The translations under genes and the position numbers were made by a program. The notes beneath the pieces are model-generated. The model saw only the letters and a program-made list of their open reading frames with translations, had not been told where the DNA came from and ran no database searches. From Ptychodera flava (Eukaryota; Hemichordata; Enteropneusta; Ptychoderidae): 64,000 nucleotides of DNA. Of this stretch, positions 1 through 15,441 are shown one piece after another. The stretch is taken from NCBI RefSeq assembly GCF_041260155.1, contig NC_091942.1, positions 4,206,501 to 4,270,500 on the forward strand, given 5' to 3'. How positions within the stretch are numbered: the stretch's first letter is position 1; each line of letters opens with the position of its first letter.

Positions 1-1505
1 TGGGTCAGTATATCGGTTGTGTCTTCCTGCTTCAGGATATTTCATTTAGTTTGTATATGCATGTCCGAAGCGTTCCTCTGCGATTAATAGGTCATTGGCT
101 TCCATCATTTGATGATGCGCATTTTAAAGTCAGTAAAAGCCGCCCTTTCAGTCCTCTTCATGCTGTGTCTGCATTGCGATGTGTGGCTGCTCTCAACAGG
201 TCAAGGGTACCGGTGAACAAAGTTCAGAATGACCTCGCAACGCATATGGAGGTGCAAACAAGCAATACTCAGCCTCTCAAAGAACCAATTCAGGACGAGA
301 TTTGTTACTCAATTCCGGTGTTGAAAGTATACCTTATTATGTCACACGTTTCTCCGCCATTGTAGGTTCAATAGGGCCACGTCAGTGACACTCAACGATA
401 CCGCATTTACATCAGCAGCTGGAATTTGACATTTACACGTGTTTCTGCAGGGTGTTTGTTATTTGCATTTTTAATATTTCGATGCGCACGCATCGGTATC
501 AGAAACTCCGCTGATCTCTCTCCTCAGGGCGCTTTAAATGTCGCCTCATCAGGGAAGTTGCATTATGGGATACATCACTCCAATTCATACTATTGAGCCA
601 CTCTTTATTTTTTTTCACTTGAACAGGAGACGAACAAAAGACCGATTGACAAGGTCGCTGCTCGACGCGCACGATTAAAAGCAACACAGCGCATAAATTG
701 ACTGTCGCTGGTACCAGCCTACCTTTTTTGTTGCCCATGTATGGTATTGAATGAACGAGACTGAAGGTAGAGCCTTCGTATCAATCGAGTTACTGTTACT
801 GACATGTCGTGAGGCGACAAAATATTGCACTTGGAAAGCAGAAACGCATTGCATCAAACCGGGATAAATACTGAGAATTACCCCCCCCCCCCCCCGCAGA
901 CTCTTAAGGAAATTGAACATAAAATTAATCACTCTAAAGTTTCATTTGTTCGCTTGTAGTTAACAGCAATCTCCATTTTATATCGGTCTTTATGAGCACA
1001 ATCATCAGTTAAAAATTTCATTGTACTCTTCTGATAAGTCCTGTTATAAAAGTAGTCTTTTAAGGGGAGTTCATAATTGTTACACGCGGTAAATTCCGTT
1101 TATTGCATTTATCAAATAGAAGAGACTCGACTTCGTCTAGACATGAATCCTGGTTATGTCATGAAACTAGGTCGATCGCCGTACAGTGCGGTTTTCAGTG
1201 TTCTTTTCGCTTGGGCGTTATCGCTGGCCTCTCAGTTGTTGTAATTGTTTACGATTGAAATGACGTGCCCTGTTGAACTTCCACGGGGATTTAGGCTGGT
1301 CGGCGCGGTTGGTCGCCAAATTGCACTGCCAAAATGGATTTCGAAAGCATCGTCAAGGTGGGTTAACAGGTTGTCGACTGCAGTCTGTGTTCGCAACGTC
1401 CAGTACCGCCTGCTCATACAGAGCGTGATACCCTGGCTGAGCGTTTAGCAGCCTGCTCACCCCTGCTGCAAGAGTGATCATTACCCGGCTAGTATCGTCT
1501 CACGC
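1..1505. other. Upstream intergenic DNA of actin copy 1
   Basis: No recognisable gene or repeat. Short open frames on both strands show no domain or motif I know. A run of 15 C lies at 881-895. The duplicated block found upstream of the later actin copies is not visible here, so copy 1 appears to sit at the edge of the amplified array. Confidence 0.5.
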
Positions 1506-1515
1506 CCATATATGG
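1506..1515 (+). promoter_or_regulatory. CArG box (SRF-type site), actin copy 1
   Basis: The sequence CCATATATGG matches CC(A/T)6GG exactly, the serum response factor site typical of actin promoters. A likely 5' untranslated exon follows, with a donor (AAG|GTGAGT) at 1597, and a strong acceptor (TTGTTGCAG) ends at 2145, 31 bases before the ATG. The same 10 bases occur upstream of the other three actin copies. Function is inferred from family knowledge. Confidence 0.75.
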
Positions 1516-2176
1516 TTAAAATTTTGCTTTGCAAAGGTAATAACAGGCAGCACAGCCTTGGATGCAGCATTTCGCCATCTCTCCTCTTGCGATAAGGTGA
1601 GTACACTCTTTCAACACATTAATTTGGCGCTTTTGCTGAGCGAAACCCGAACTTTGGTCCTTTGGCAAGCCCTTTTCCCGTTTCCGTCAGGGCTAGGCCG
1701 TGAGTTCCAGACAGACCGTGAAAACCATGCCTATCCGTTGATTCCAAGAGGTGCTGAAGTGACTACGCGGCACCACACCCATCAACGCCTGCAAAAGTAC
1801 AACCGCATCGTGTTTGGTACAGATACCGTCAGCGCTACAGATGCATTCGAATGCATTCTTTTTGCACAATTTTCGTTTTCGTCCAACTTTCCCCCAATTT
1901 TATTGTTGCTGCATTTCAGTTGCTTTTACCGAAGTAAACGAGTAGAAAAAAATATGACATGCCGCTGAAATAAGTCAACTATTAATTAATTTTCATTTCA
2001 AAAGTGCAAATCTACAGCGATAACCGTAAGAGCGTTTGGTTTCGTGATTTTGCATGAATGTATGCTTTTGGTGGAGCTTTCATAAAAGTCGCATTTGCAT
2101 GATAGAATCAAGATTGTTGAGCATCTGTTGTGTGGTTTGTTGCAGCCACTAAAAGACCCAGAGACAACCATCCAAC

Positions 2177-5061
<2,885 letters not shown>

Positions 5062-5583
5062 TATGACATATCTGACTGAAGGACTTGACAGGACTTGTAG
5101 GTCAAGTGCTTCTAAGAAAAGACCGTAATAGCTTAACAACTTAGGACGTAATATATGACAAACACTTTCGGAGCATGCCTCGTTACAAGAATCAAATTGC
5201 TACTAGCTATATCTCGGTATTTGGGAGACTCTTCTGTACTCGATGTTTTGAAAGCAATTGCGTTCATATTCGGCATGCAGCCGTGTGAATACCTCAATCT
5301 GATTCCATTGCTGACAACCGTAAGCGACAAAAGAGCGTGGATCCTGAACTTTGGTGCTATATCTGTCCTGGATTTCTGTAAATTTGGAAAGGTGAAAATT
5401 ATCATCTGAGATTTCTTTGAAGTTTAACAGAAAATATTTAGTTATTCCATAGGGTTTGTATACACACATCAAGAAATGAAATTGACAGTGGTTTTTTTTT
5501 TTTGCATTCAAACGTTTCCCTAGGTTAATGCCAGCATAAATGACATTTCACTCGTAACATTTTTTACAAATCACCCAAATAAA
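5062..5583 (+). terminator. 3' UTR and poly(A) signal of actin copy 1
   Basis: AATAAA lies at 5578-5583, about 520 bases after the stop. Much of this UTR is alignable by eye to the 3' UTR of copy 2 (29096-29632), including a shared segment beginning CAGCCGTGTGAATACCTCAA. Open frames here differ between the copies, so the conservation reflects duplication, not coding. Confidence 0.7.
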
Positions 5584-6640
5584 AGACGAAATATATCAAC
5601 TTTTATTCTGTCATGTCTTGTTTCTTTGCATTCTGCAGACCACTGGTGGCCAGTCGCTTGTTGTTCAACTATTCTATTTTCCTCATTTTAGTGCGCCCTC
5701 TTTCGCCGATCAGTACTTTCCGAAAAATGACTTTCACTGAAACCGCAGTCGCATTTGATCGCCGCATTCTACGGTTACAAAAGGAAATCAATAAAATCAA
5801 AGAGCTGCTCATCCTTCGGCGACTAATGCAATGAGTTTCTTCAAGAAGTAATTAGAAATCGGGGGAAGTGTTTCACATCTTTCGTTTGTTGTTACTGTGG
5901 GTGATAAGTTTACACGTACACTATCACGATTGATTACTAATGAATATTCTCAAAGAATTACACATTCAAAGAAAAGTGAACAGCTTTGCCAAACCTGTTA
6001 TCCATAACACTTTCCCCTACTTTTACACTTTTATTTCGAGGAGGGCGCTGGCGTCGATCTTGTGTAAAATCTAGTTTCATGGTTTCAGGGCCAAGATTTC
6101 TCTAGGTTCTAATTTCTCTGTTCTATCATCAAATCAATTTTGTGTGGACTCTTCCCAATTAGTGTATAACCTGGATCAGTTTTCATCTCCTATCCAGTCC
6201 TTTAATTTATGCCACTGTAACACGTGACCCTGTTTGGCACCAATGTCATCTCCAACTCCATCGTATTTGATCTCCTCCAGACCGAGCCCTTTAATTCGTA
6301 CCACTCTTTTGTTAGAGGAAATTCAAGTGATAAGCCACGAAGTCTTTTAACATGTCTATCAAAGCAATCGAGAAGTTCTGAAGTTGATATCTGTCATTGA
6401 CCATCATAATGACACTGAAGGACATATTTTGGCTTTAAATTCTCTTCTCTAATGTACTACCTGCTCCAACTTCGTCGAGTGCTTCTGGTTGCAGTCCCGC
6501 TTCTAAAATAATGTCGGAATGCTGGTCAACTCAGCCTGTCCATGTTCGCGCAGAGTCAAATGCTATGATTACGGCTGAAGTTAAGTCGGGACAATAGATG
6601 GTTTTGTCAAGGCTATCGCTTTGAATTTCAACATACCCAA
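5584..6640. repeat. Duplicated actin 3' flank, copy 1
   Basis: No gene is supported. Roughly 5877-6540 is collinear with 29857-30530 (after actin 2) and 47271-47790 (after the actin 3 relic). All three share GATCTTGTGTAAAA and nearby text such as ACACATTCAAAGAA. This shows that the amplified unit extends at least 1.4 kb beyond the stop codon. Confidence 0.75.
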
Positions 6641-6957
6641 AAGAATTAACTAATATGAGGTTATTACGAGACTACCGCAAAGGATGCGCGAGGACATTGG
6701 CGGCGCTAATGTCCTCGTGCATCCTTTGAGATAGTTTCGTGATAAGGTCAATTCTTTGTTTGCCGTCCTTCGATTTTTGAAAAACCTACCAGTCAGCCAG
6801 GGAAATATACAAACACAGACAAAAATCACAAATATTTCATTTTGTATTCGATTTCTTTGGAAAATAATATTTTTATTTGTAATAGTGTTAACATTGTGTT
6901 CTTAATTTTCTCCGAAAACCTACCAGCACGCGGACGGCAAATAAAGAATTTATTATT
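6641..6957. repeat. Two interlocked inverted repeats
   Basis: Arms at about 6641-6698 and 6708-6760 form a long hairpin around GGATGCGCGAGGACATT / AATGTCCTCGTGCATCC. Its right shoulder (AATTCTTTGTTTGCCGTCC, from 6750) is also the left arm of a second, wider inverted repeat ending near 6955 (GGACGGCAAATAAAGAATT). The internal text AAACCTACCAG is repeated directly. This resembles two overlapping MITE-like insertions. No target duplication was established. Confidence 0.6.
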
Positions 6958-7550
6958 ATACATCTTATATTCCTGACTGGCGCATCAAATTCTTAGAGTA
7001 GTGACCGTTTTCGTGCAATGTCAACAATTTTTCTTCCAATTTATAGCGCAAGTGTCAGGAACGGACGCGCTTCTGTAAGTTCTGGATATGCACTACACGT
7101 ATACGTACAGAGCACGGGAGAGACATGTTCTGGCACTAATCCAATGAGTGCCTTGAAACCGTTCAACACTGAGTGAACAATACGAGTAGATATACCCGCA
7201 GCGGGCTGGGGCGCCTGGAAACCGTACATGTTACGGAACGGATGTTCCGTGCGGCTTTTTTTAGCGCACGCAAAATTTTATTTTTCTCGTTGGTAGATGT
7301 ATAATAATTAAAAATTACATGTTTCAATACAACCAAAATAGTGAAATATTATTTAAAAAATGAAATGTCACATTTCTTGTCCCTTCACTCGTAATTACAA
7401 AAATGCTCTTCCCTGGGAGGACACCCATGAGAAGTGACGTAGGAAACAAAAGTGTGATATCGGAAAGATTTATGATGGCGCACTTCAACTTGAAAAATCC
7501 GTTCAACCCTAGGGATACGTGTTATTAGATATTCGAGACCTTGGGGGCCG
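6958..7550. other. Non-genic stretch
   Basis: AT-rich DNA between two repeat elements. No gene, hairpin or low-complexity tract stands out. Confidence 0.4.
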
Positions 7551-7553
7551 TCG

Positions 7554-8081
7554 ATAATAAAAGCTGACGCACGACAAACGTAATTCTTTCGTGGGGGGGG
7601 GAGGGGTTAAAAGCTAATTTCGTTTTGTGTGCGTCAAAATCGCATAAGGATTTTCTATTGTTTTCGAAGTGCAACTTTGCAGCGAGAACGCAAAACTACC
7701 TTCGCGTTCATCGCGAACAATGACCACAAAATACGGAGACAGAAAAGAAAACGAAAAGACATGAATGTGAAAAAAAACTTCTATGCGTTTTCAACGTAAA
7801 ACATGTATGTGAAACATTTTCCTACGTGCGAAATACATTAAAATGTTCTGTCTTAAAAAGTGGAACGCGTAAAGTGGGGGTTTTATTAATTAATGTGCCC
7901 TTCCGGTATTTTTTCATGGGCGTGCGGATCGGAGAGGTGCGTGTGGGTTTGCCAGAAACAGCATCATAATACGAAATTGATTTCCCGTAAGAACTTTCGT
8001 TTTAAGGGGGGAGGGAGGGGGTTTCAAGTAAAACGAAGGAATTACGTTTCTTGTGCGTCAGTTTTTATTATCGACGGCCCC
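7554..8081. mobile_element. Non-autonomous inverted-repeat element (GGGGCCGTCGATAATAAAAG family)
   Basis: It begins GGGGCCGTCGATAATAAAAG and ends with the reverse complement, giving terminal inverted repeats of roughly 50 bp. The flanks are TTG on the left and TTA on the right, compatible with a 3-bp TWA-type duplication with one change. There is no transposase frame, so it is a MITE. Its interior is repeated in inverted orientation at 13300-13735, and its termini match both ends of the 6.9-kb structure at 13252-20162. The terminal GGG and TTA-type target suggest PIF/Harbinger-like mobilisation; that superfamily assignment is inference. Confidence 0.75.
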
Positions 8082-8084
8082 TTA

Positions 8085-8916
8085 TCTGTTCATAATACTA
8101 AAGTATGTGATAGTTGTCTTGAACAGGTTATTAAACTCTACTGCTGTACGAAGAAGGTCAATGCTGGGGCTAAGAAGCTACATCACCAAGACAGAAAAGA
8201 GATACTGATGTAAGTTGTGAAGAAAAATGTTAACACGTTGATTGGATCAGCTCTCAACTTCCTCAATCGAAGCGTAGGTGAAACAAACGCATATTTGTCA
8301 AGAAAATTTAAAGAAGATTCGAATTTGAAAATCGTTGTGCGTATGAATCAGGATCATAGATAGTATATACAAAAGGGGACTGTTTGAATCACAGACGACC
8401 CATTGGGCTCTCTCTTTTGTCCTTTTCAATACACCGGTTTCTCTCGTGGAGCTTTTTTCACCTTCCTGCATATACTGACGTCCGAAAAGAGCCAGGGTTG
8501 GTAAATTAAACGAGAATATACAAATCAACCACAACAAAGAAGTAGATTGAGTAAAGCGGTGATTTAATTTTGGATCTCAAACGAACAACAAAATAGAAGA
8601 ACCAGTGTAAAGCTAACACCTTAACAAACAGAATTTCATTGAAAGTGGCATCTAATATGTGACACATTTTGGAAGACTGCAACGTAAGTCCTCAAGCTAG
8701 TTACGTCATGCACACGGGTTCATCAAGACAAATTTACCTCGTCGACGATTTTAGTATTTCAATGACATTATTCTAAAGTTTTGCAACACGCTTTATCATT
8801 TCAATTTTATTTCTCATCTCCCCTTCACACTTTGCTAATCCACCGACAAAACATCGTCAAAAGTTTGTTTGATGGTGGAGACAATTCAATACTCTCTTTT
8901 TACGGTGGAGTTGCAC
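8085..8916. other. Non-genic stretch
   Basis: No recognisable coding region, RNA or repeat by eye. Confidence 0.35.
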
Positions 8917-9495
8917 TTAAGGTAGTATGCACCTCGAAAGTGAAAGACTTAAGCTTTTGCTCAAACTTTTCTAACTGTATATATCAACCATTCTCTTTCA
9001 AAATAAAAAATAAAAATCGGGGGTCACCTTGTAAATTTTTGTACTAGAGAAACAACCCCAATTTTACCGATATTTGACATTCAAAATGGCCGCTATCGCT
9101 GAGTTAACTCTAACGCCATGGGAACTAATTTGGGATAATTGGGTGATGAAGTAATGTCGGTTTTGTCTGCAAACGTCAGCTCATCTGTTTTTCTTTTTAC
9201 ATTATACACTTGTTTTTATGAGTAATTTGTAATATTGCAACCTTCAGCTGTACGGCACCCGACAATTTTGAGAAATTCGAAAAATATGAAGATCCAATTA
9301 TCCCAAATTAGTTCCAGTCATGTTCTCTATGGAGAAAAATACAATTTTCGATTTTCGAAAAACTTAGCTGGTGGCAAGTTTGCTTACACCAAGAGCTTTA
9401 AAATGAACCCCCACAAGTGGTAGATCAGAAAAGAATTGTAAAAGTTTGAGAGTCAGAATATATATGTCCCCGGGCCCAAGGCGCATTGTACCTTA
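8917..9495. mobile_element. Inverted-repeat element (TAAGGTAGTATGCACCTCG family), interrupted
   Basis: The left end TTAAGGTAGTATGCACCTCG pairs with the right end near 9475-9495 (GGCGCATTGTACCTTA). The same element occurs in inverted orientation at 52549-52912, and a more diverged copy is likely near 55160-55560. A 0.2-kb MITE (9117-9322) interrupts this copy, and the 52.5-kb copy lacks it, so that copy gives the empty site. There is no coding capacity. Confidence 0.7.
9117..9322. mobile_element. MITE with GGAACTAATTTGGGATAATT termini
   Basis: GGAACTAATTTGGGATAATT at 9121 is matched by its reverse complement ending at 9315. A sister copy at 39861-40069 is flanked by TTAA on both sides, so the family targets TTAA, as piggyBac elements do. 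Here the right-hand target appears altered. It lies inside another repeat. Confidence 0.75.
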
Positions 9496-12400
9496 TCCAA
9501 CACACTCTTTTCAAAGCGATATTTCTTTCCAAAGATGACATAAAACCCCCTCATACCGTATATTTTTAAAAAGCTGAGAATCTAAAGTTTAGTATTGTAG
9601 CAATAGTTTACTCGAATGATGAAGGGGCTATATATTTAGGGTAGAAACCTCAAATTTGGTAATAATGATAACAATTGATCTAAGTCAGAAACATGATACT
9701 AGCCTACTTCTCGAAATGTAACATAACATTATGAAATAGAGAATATGTTCCCAGCCCCTCTCCCGACCTGTATTGTCTATTTTCATTCTTAAATGGAAGG
9801 CGTTGAAAGACTAATATTAAAAAAGTGATTAACATCATGATAAGCAAAATTGAAATGACTCATATTTCAATATAAATGCAAGAGTTTTCTTGCCAATAGC
9901 ATTTAAAGAAAATGTGAAAATTTCACAAAATTTGAACCAGCCAGCGCGGTGCGGAGTTGAATTTTTAAAAAAAGGATAAAAATCGGCGATCGGGTGATTT
10001 GCATAATCTTGCATAACTTTACGCTTCTTTCGCACCCAAGTTACGACAGCTTGTCATGCTAAGACGTGAACCAATCCAATATCTGAATCCTCGGTTAATA
10101 AATTAATGGAAACTAAATGAATCTTTGCAATTTGGGAAACAATGATTTGGGGAAAATCCTCAATGTTATATGCTGCGCCACCTTAAAGCCCCAATAGCTG
10201 CGAATTTTATGCATTACTTTCATTTTATTTTCAAACTAAAATTGGTTTGTGTAAATGTGCTAACTGAAGGACATGTGTAGAAGTATTACTGCTGACTGAT
10301 TTGGACCTTGCCTATGCGTTTAACAAGTTAAATAATTACGAGTGCCGCACTCATAAAATGGCGCCCCCACGGAAAAGTACAAAAAAAATGCAGTATTTCC
10401 ATGCATACACACATCACGATTATAAAAGAAACAAGCATGATGCCATTTATTTGAATGCACAACACACGATGGCCAACATTTTGTTGTTGCAATCTTTATT
10501 TTCTCCGTCACACGATTAGTCTTTGAAAATGATGGAAATCTAAAATGATGTTAAAACATTTGAGTTTACATGACACTTTCGACACTTATGACAGTCACAC
10601 ACACTTTTCAGTCTTTAATGGGTCTTCTTCAAAGAAAAGTCTTGGAAAACGGTGGATATTTTGAGATCGGTTTATTACACATTCGCAGCTATTTGGGCTT
10701 TAGAGGCATATGTAAGTTGGTGATGGCACTCTGATTTTGTTTAAGTTGAGCGAAATATGCCTGCCATGTAGACTTTGGTTACAGCATGGTTGCAGACGAC
10801 ATCGGTCAATGTCCTTGACACATACGGTGAAAAAACCTAAAATTACAAATTTCTTCTAAGATTCTTGTATCCTATTGGAAGTTCAGGCTTGAGTTTATTG
10901 AGCGTGCAGCAGACGATACGGTTCTGATGCATTCTCTCTATCCTTTGCTTTGTAAAATATTTCTTCTTTTTAGAAACTTCGTTTTCAATATTCTCCAAAG
11001 TGCCTCCCTGTTTTCTCTCCTCACCGCCATATATTGCGCTCCTTCCCTCGGAACCCTTCCACAGTAATTTGTAACCTTTGGATCGTTTCTCACATACAAG
11101 TCATATCCCCGTGACGAGTGCTCACTTTCAATAGTATTTCGGTCTGAGCTAATAATGTCGAGAAAAGTTATGACATTCCGATGCATCGTTTATGGGGTTT
11201 CCTAAGACACTACCATCCGAATAAGAATCTTCTCCACAAAGAAGATCGCCCTATCGGTTTCGTATCTAGTATAAGTATTTCGTATTTCGTATCTAGTATA
11301 AGTTAGATTGATTGCCGAAACAGATTGAGGTAGCACTACCAAAAAGCACAACCTTTATTGCCATAATAATGACGATTATTTATCTTTGCTACTCTAATAT
11401 TGGTTTGCCGACCCGAGGTTGTACCGCGGAAGGGCCCAACCTTGATACCGCCCGTATGCAGTATGACAGAGATCCGCAACCCTTATCAGTACTGTGAAGA
11501 TTTTATCATATACTTTATGACGCAATATGCCAATTCTGTAAATTTTTAAAATTAAAAATGAGTTCAATGTCAAAAACTTTATCGCCATGCGTAGCAATCG
11601 TTGTATCGCCATTGATTATAATCTTTGGAAATTGCATAACGGAAGGTCATCAAATAGGTTAAAGACCTGTAATTAGTTTCTAATTGCCTATCACAACAGC
11701 GTTGAGCTAAGTTTTTAAATTTAATGACATTCGGCGGGACAAATCCTGTTCACAGGTGTTAGACTAATGACATGTTCTTGTGTGCAAGTGCATTGGAATT
11801 TTATACCAGTGATGAAAACAGCACCCCCAGCGTTGACCATGCTGAAAATGATGCCCTCTCTACAATTTTCGCCAAAACTCTATATTAATTACTACGGAAT
11901 ATTTCGGCCATTTTGCGCAACTTTCTTTATTTTGATTCAAGCAGACGATACTCATTTGAAAAAATATGTTTACAATTTAAGCTCATGAAACACAAGCATC
12001 ATTTCCTGTATGCAAAAGTCAAAGTCAACACTAATATTCTTCGGAACTAGCTTTTGACCCGGCAGTGAACTACTGGTCTGACACCATATTTGCACAACAT
12101 CTAAAAGAGCGTAAATATACAATGAAAACACAGTAAGACCGTCTTAAAGAACTCTTCAAAATAAATAAAATCCTAAATTACAGTGTGGCTTGGACTTCCT
12201 TTCTTAACTAGGAACATATTCGTTGACAATTGGGTCGATTCTATTACGTAATGATACGCAATCATTATTCATATACAAAGGATCTATTGAAATATAAATT
12301 TACGTGCGAAAGCTCTTCCATTTGAACGATAGCCAACACTTTCACACAAATCAACAAATCACGCTGGTGCAGTTATTTAATCATTCGAAAATTTTATGTT

Positions 12401-12504
12401 CTTGAGTCTGTTTGCCGAAAATTTTCACGGCACCAGAATCGATTGATCAAGTCAACGTTTACGATTGATGAAATACGTTTACTTTGTATTTGAAGTAATT
12501 TGTG
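9496..12504. other. Non-genic stretch
   Basis: AT-rich DNA with only short open frames lacking known motifs. A small local duplication of TTTCGTATCTAGTATAAGT occurs at about 11259-11303. No gene is supported. Confidence 0.4.
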
Positions 12505-13248
<744 letters not shown>

Positions 13249-15441
13249 TTAGGGGCCGTCGATAATAAAAGCTGACGCACAAGAAACGTAATTCCTTCGT
13301 TTTACTTGAAACCCCCTCCCTCCCCCTCAAAACAAAAGTTCTTACGCGAAATCAATTTCGTATTATGATGCCGTTTCTGGCAAACCTACACGCACCTCTC
13401 CGATCCGCACGCCCATGAAAAAATACCGGAAGGGCACATTAATTAATAAAACCTCCACTTTACGCGTTCCACTTTTTAAGACAGAATGTATTTTCGCACG
13501 TAGGAAAATGTTTCACATACATGTTTTACGTTGAAAACGCATGATAGAAGTTTTTTTTCACATTCACGTTTTTCGTTTTCTTTTCTGTCTCCGTATTTTG
13601 TGGTCATTGTTCGCGATGAACGCGAAGGTAGTTTTGCGTTCTCGCTGCAAAGTTGCACTTCGAAAACAATAGAAAATCCTCTTGCGATTTTGACGCACAC
13701 AAACCGAAATGAGCTTTTACCCCCTCCCCTACGGCGCGCCAAATGTTTCAAAAATATTTATCGTCATAGAGTAAAAATACACTGTCAATTTTTCCTTCTA
13801 AATAAAGTCTTAAACGTGTTTGAATAACAAAGAAAAAAATTCTTTCGTCCATATCATTTTATTTTATTAATGTACTTTTTCACAAAAATAACATTCATTT
13901 GAAAATATGTGTCATTAAATATTAAAATGTGTCTGTACAGATAAAGATGACGTGCAACCGTCGTTCTTGATTGAAATAAAAATTCGATGGAATTACGGAA
14001 GAAAATAAACGAGAAAAGTATTATTGCAAAAAAGGGGAGAATGTTATGTAATACTTAATTGTAAAATACCATTTAAACCGTAATGAGAAGATAAACTGTT
14101 TGCAAAAATTTGAAAATACCACAATCCCATACTTATTGACGTACATACACGTGTATTTGATATAAAGGTGCAATGAATGCTGATTATAAGGGAAAAAGCA
14201 AAAAAAAATCAAGCACGCACACAAAAAAATATTGAACTGCTTAAAAACAAAACCAAAAATAGTACTTTCACTACTACAAAAAAACAAAGCGAACCACCAT
14301 CAGGTCTGACTAAAAAAAGAAAGAAAATCACAACTGAAAAGTCGACCGAGATCGCGCTGGCGTTGAAGCTGAAAAGAAACCAAAACGAGGTTACAAAAAA
14401 AAAACAAAAAAAACGAAAACGAGGTTACCAAAAAAAAAAAAAAAAAAGTAGAAAAAAAGAGGGCCGTTCGAGAAAAGAATATACGGATAGTTTTCAATCG
14501 GATTCGAACCCACAACATACGGCATCAGTCGCCTAGCTGAGAGGCCTGAGACAGAACCAGTCAGCTAAATCTCCACTCCCGAAAAAGAGTGGTTCAATAG
14601 CCGGCTAAGTTGTTACATTATTCTGACTGAGACCCTTCAACACGTTGTAGAGTTCATGAAGCACTCACGCACGCATGCTCACTATCATACATCGCACATA
14701 CACACTTTATCGAAGTGAAGAAACGAATTTCAACGCTTTAACTGGGCGAACGATAACCTCGGGGACAATTCTGTCCACCAGCAGTGTTACCGACCCAGGA
14801 TAGAAAATACAGATAGTTTTCAATCGGATTCGAACCCACAACATACGGCATCAGTCGCCTAGCTGAGAGGCCTGAGACAGAACCAGTCGGCTAAATCTCC
14901 ACTCCCAAAAAAGAGTGGTTCAATAGCCGGCTAAGTTGTTACATTATTCTGACTGAGACCCTTCAACACGTTGTAGAGTTCGTGAAGCACTCACGCACGC
15001 ATGCTCACTATCATACATCGCACATACACACTTTATCGAAGCGAAGAAACGAATTTCAACGCTTTAACTGGGCGAACGATAACCTCGGGGACAATTCTGT
15101 CCACCAGCAGTGTTACCGACCCAGGATAGAAAATACGGATAGTTTTCAATCGGATTCGAACCCACAACATACGGCATCAGTCGCCTAGCTGAGAGGCCTG
15201 AGACAGAACCAGTCGGCTAAATCTCCACTCCCAAAAAAGAGTGGTTCAATAGCCGGCTAAGTTGTTACATTATTCTGACTGAGACCCTTCAACACGTTGT
15301 AGAGTTCGTGAAGCACTCACGCACGCATGCTCACTATCATACATCGCACATACACACTTTATCGAAGTGAAGAAACGAATTTCAACGCTTTAACTGGGCG
15401 AACGATAACCTCGGGGACAATTCTGTCCACCAGCAGTGTTA

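Noticed and set aside
5613-5834. 73-codon frame downstream of actin 1 as a small gene
   Set aside because: The homologous DNA after actin 2 has a different frame and different peptide.
14177-14536. Lysine-rich 119-codon frame resembling a nuclear protein
   Set aside because: It arises from A-rich DNA and runs into the SINE array; the inverted sister arm near 19.8 kb does not keep the frame.
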